5,681 bases of DNA, from positions 1 to 5,681 of the forward strand of contig DATEDX010000174.1 of NCBI GenBank assembly GCA_035281425.1. The letters run 5' to 3'. Source of the stretch: JAICND01 sp035281425. GTDB taxonomy: Bacteria > Actinomycetota > Acidimicrobiia > Spongiisociales > ZC4RG35. A program made the position numbers and the translations under genes. The notes beneath the pieces were generated by a model. It ran no database searches. It saw only the letters and a program-made list of their open reading frames with translations, and had not been told where the DNA came from. Positions 4,834 to 5,681 of this stretch are shown here, piece by piece. Each line of letters starts with the position of its first letter. Positions within the stretch are counted from its first letter, which is position 1.

Positions 4834-5681
4834 TCAGCAGTTCGAGGGCGGCACCGACTCCGGTTTGAAGTCGCCCAGGTATTCGCGCTCACCGTTCTCG
4901 ATGCGCACGATTCCGAAGGCCCGGTCGAGGGGGATGTGGCACTCCGGGGTGTAGGTGGTCGGCCCGGTGGGAGTCGGCTCGTTCACCCAGGTGTCAAGCA
5001 CGGCCTTCAACGAGTCTCCGTCGGTTGCCCCACCCGCCTGTTCGATTGCGGCTTTGAGGATGTAGATCGCGCTGTAGTCATGCAGGAGATAGGTGAAGAC
5101 CTGTGGCGGCTCCCCGGTCTCTTCGATCACCTTTTCGACCAACGGGTTGTTGGTCGGGTCGCCCCATTCGCTTAAGGGGACAGGGGACCAGAAGTTGCTC
5201 AGGTCCGGAATCGCCTCGATCCAATAATCCCCGTCGAAGCTGGACGTTCCCAGGATCGGTAGGTCGATGCCTTCACCCCGGATCTGGCGCAGAGCGCTCG
5301 ACCCACCCGGAATGAACGAGCAGACGATCAGGGAGTCGGCATCGGAGGCCTGGATGTTCGAGATCTGGGCGGCGATCGAGGGATCGTCGTTGAGGAAGGT
5401 GTCCTTCCCGGCGATTGTCCCCTCGCCGGCCACGGTGTTCCAGTGCTGCTCGACCAGCTCGCAGAGGTTCTTGGAGTACTCGATCGTCAGGTCGGCGAGC
5501 AGATAGGGCCGGCGGAAGCCGAGTTCGTTGTAGCCGTACTCGACGATGGTCGCCGCTTCCGCCGGATTACCCGCATAGGTGTTGTAGTGGTAAGGACCAA
5601 TACCTTCCACCCCGAAGTTGGTAGCACCTGCGCACCCGATCGAGATCATCTCGGCCTTGTTGGCCTCGCGGGCGGCAGGAC
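4834..5681 (-). CDS. LIV-type substrate-binding protein, N-terminus beyond right edge
   Basis: The frame is open from the window edge to TGA at 4836-4834, giving 281 codons. Family members usually have about 380-430 residues, so the signal peptide and roughly the first third are missing. An ATG at 5649 is internal: the ten codons before it (PAAREANKAE) continue the protein. Recognisable type-1 periplasmic-binding features are a 'YNTYAGNPAEAATIVEYGYN' helix entry, 'RPYLLADLTIEYSKNL' (strand plus the position of the usual D-x-x-YG-x-G), 'DPSIAAQISNIQASDADSLI', 'LRQIRGEGIDLPILGTSSFD', and 'HDYSAIYILKAAIEQAGG'. It would capture the substrate outside the membrane and deliver it to LivH-LivM. The protein ends in Cys and has four other cysteines in view. 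The ligand-contact residues in the first lobe are outside the window, so the substrate cannot be inferred. Its promoter is also outside. Confidence 0.9.
   Translation of the reverse strand, partial: PAAREANKAEMISIGCAGATNFGVEGIGPYHYNTYAGNPAEAATIVEYGYNELGFRRPYLLADLTIEYSKNLCELVEQHWNTVAGEGTIAGKDTFLNDDPSIAAQISNIQASDADSLIVCSFIPGGSSALRQIRGEGIDLPILGTSSFDGDYWIEAIPDLSNFWSPVPLSEWGDPTNNPLVEKVIEETGEPPQVFTYLLHDYSAIYILKAAIEQAGGATDGDSLKAVLDTWVNEPTPTGPTTYTPECHIPLDRAFGIVRIENGEREYLGDFKPESVPPSNC

Overview
The window holds a nearly complete branched-chain-amino-acid-type (LIV/HAAT) ABC importer, a RidA/YjgF-family gene joined to its ATPase operon, and a short accessory stretch on the left with two small DNA-binding-type proteins. 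The DNA is GC-rich. GTG starts are used at several genes, Shine-Dalgarno (SD) sites are present at some genes and absent at others, and at least one likely leaderless start is seen. This fits a high-GC bacterium, perhaps an actinobacterium, but nothing here fixes the taxon.

Left part (1-755). The minus strand carries the first 29 codons of a Phd/YefM-type antitoxin that runs off the left edge. A near-perfect 16-bp palindrome overlaps its apparent -10 box. After about 265 bp without a supported gene, a 68-residue ribbon-helix-helix protein is encoded on the plus strand (355-561). A 194-bp gap follows, with an extended -10 promoter, a tandem 10-bp direct repeat at the predicted transcription start, and a leader whose CCTCCTC segment can pair either with an upstream AGGAGG or with the ridA-like gene's own SD.

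Middle (756-2749, plus strand). A RidA-family gene, livG and livF form a tight operon with a short gap and then an overlap. LivG and LivF are the two cytosolic ATPases of the importer. The RidA-family protein appears to lack the arginine that defines active RidA imine deaminases.

Right part (5681-2732, minus strand). A substrate-binding protein (N-terminus beyond the right edge), livH and livM form a second operon that converges on the first. An 18-bp hairpin follows the binding-protein stop codon, where such structures often let the binding protein be made in excess over the permeases. The two operons meet tail to tail: livF and livM overlap by 18 bp, and a strong hairpin just beyond livF lies inside the last codons of livM.

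Together the five transporter genes would make one importer (periplasmic or lipid-anchored receptor, LivH-LivM channel, LivG-LivF motor). The transported compound cannot be read from the sequence; amino acids, amides, urea or other small polar compounds are all possible for this family. No RNA gene, CRISPR array or insertion sequence was seen. The most unusual points are the split convergent layout with its shared 3' ends, the SD-switch-like leader, and the atypical RidA protein.
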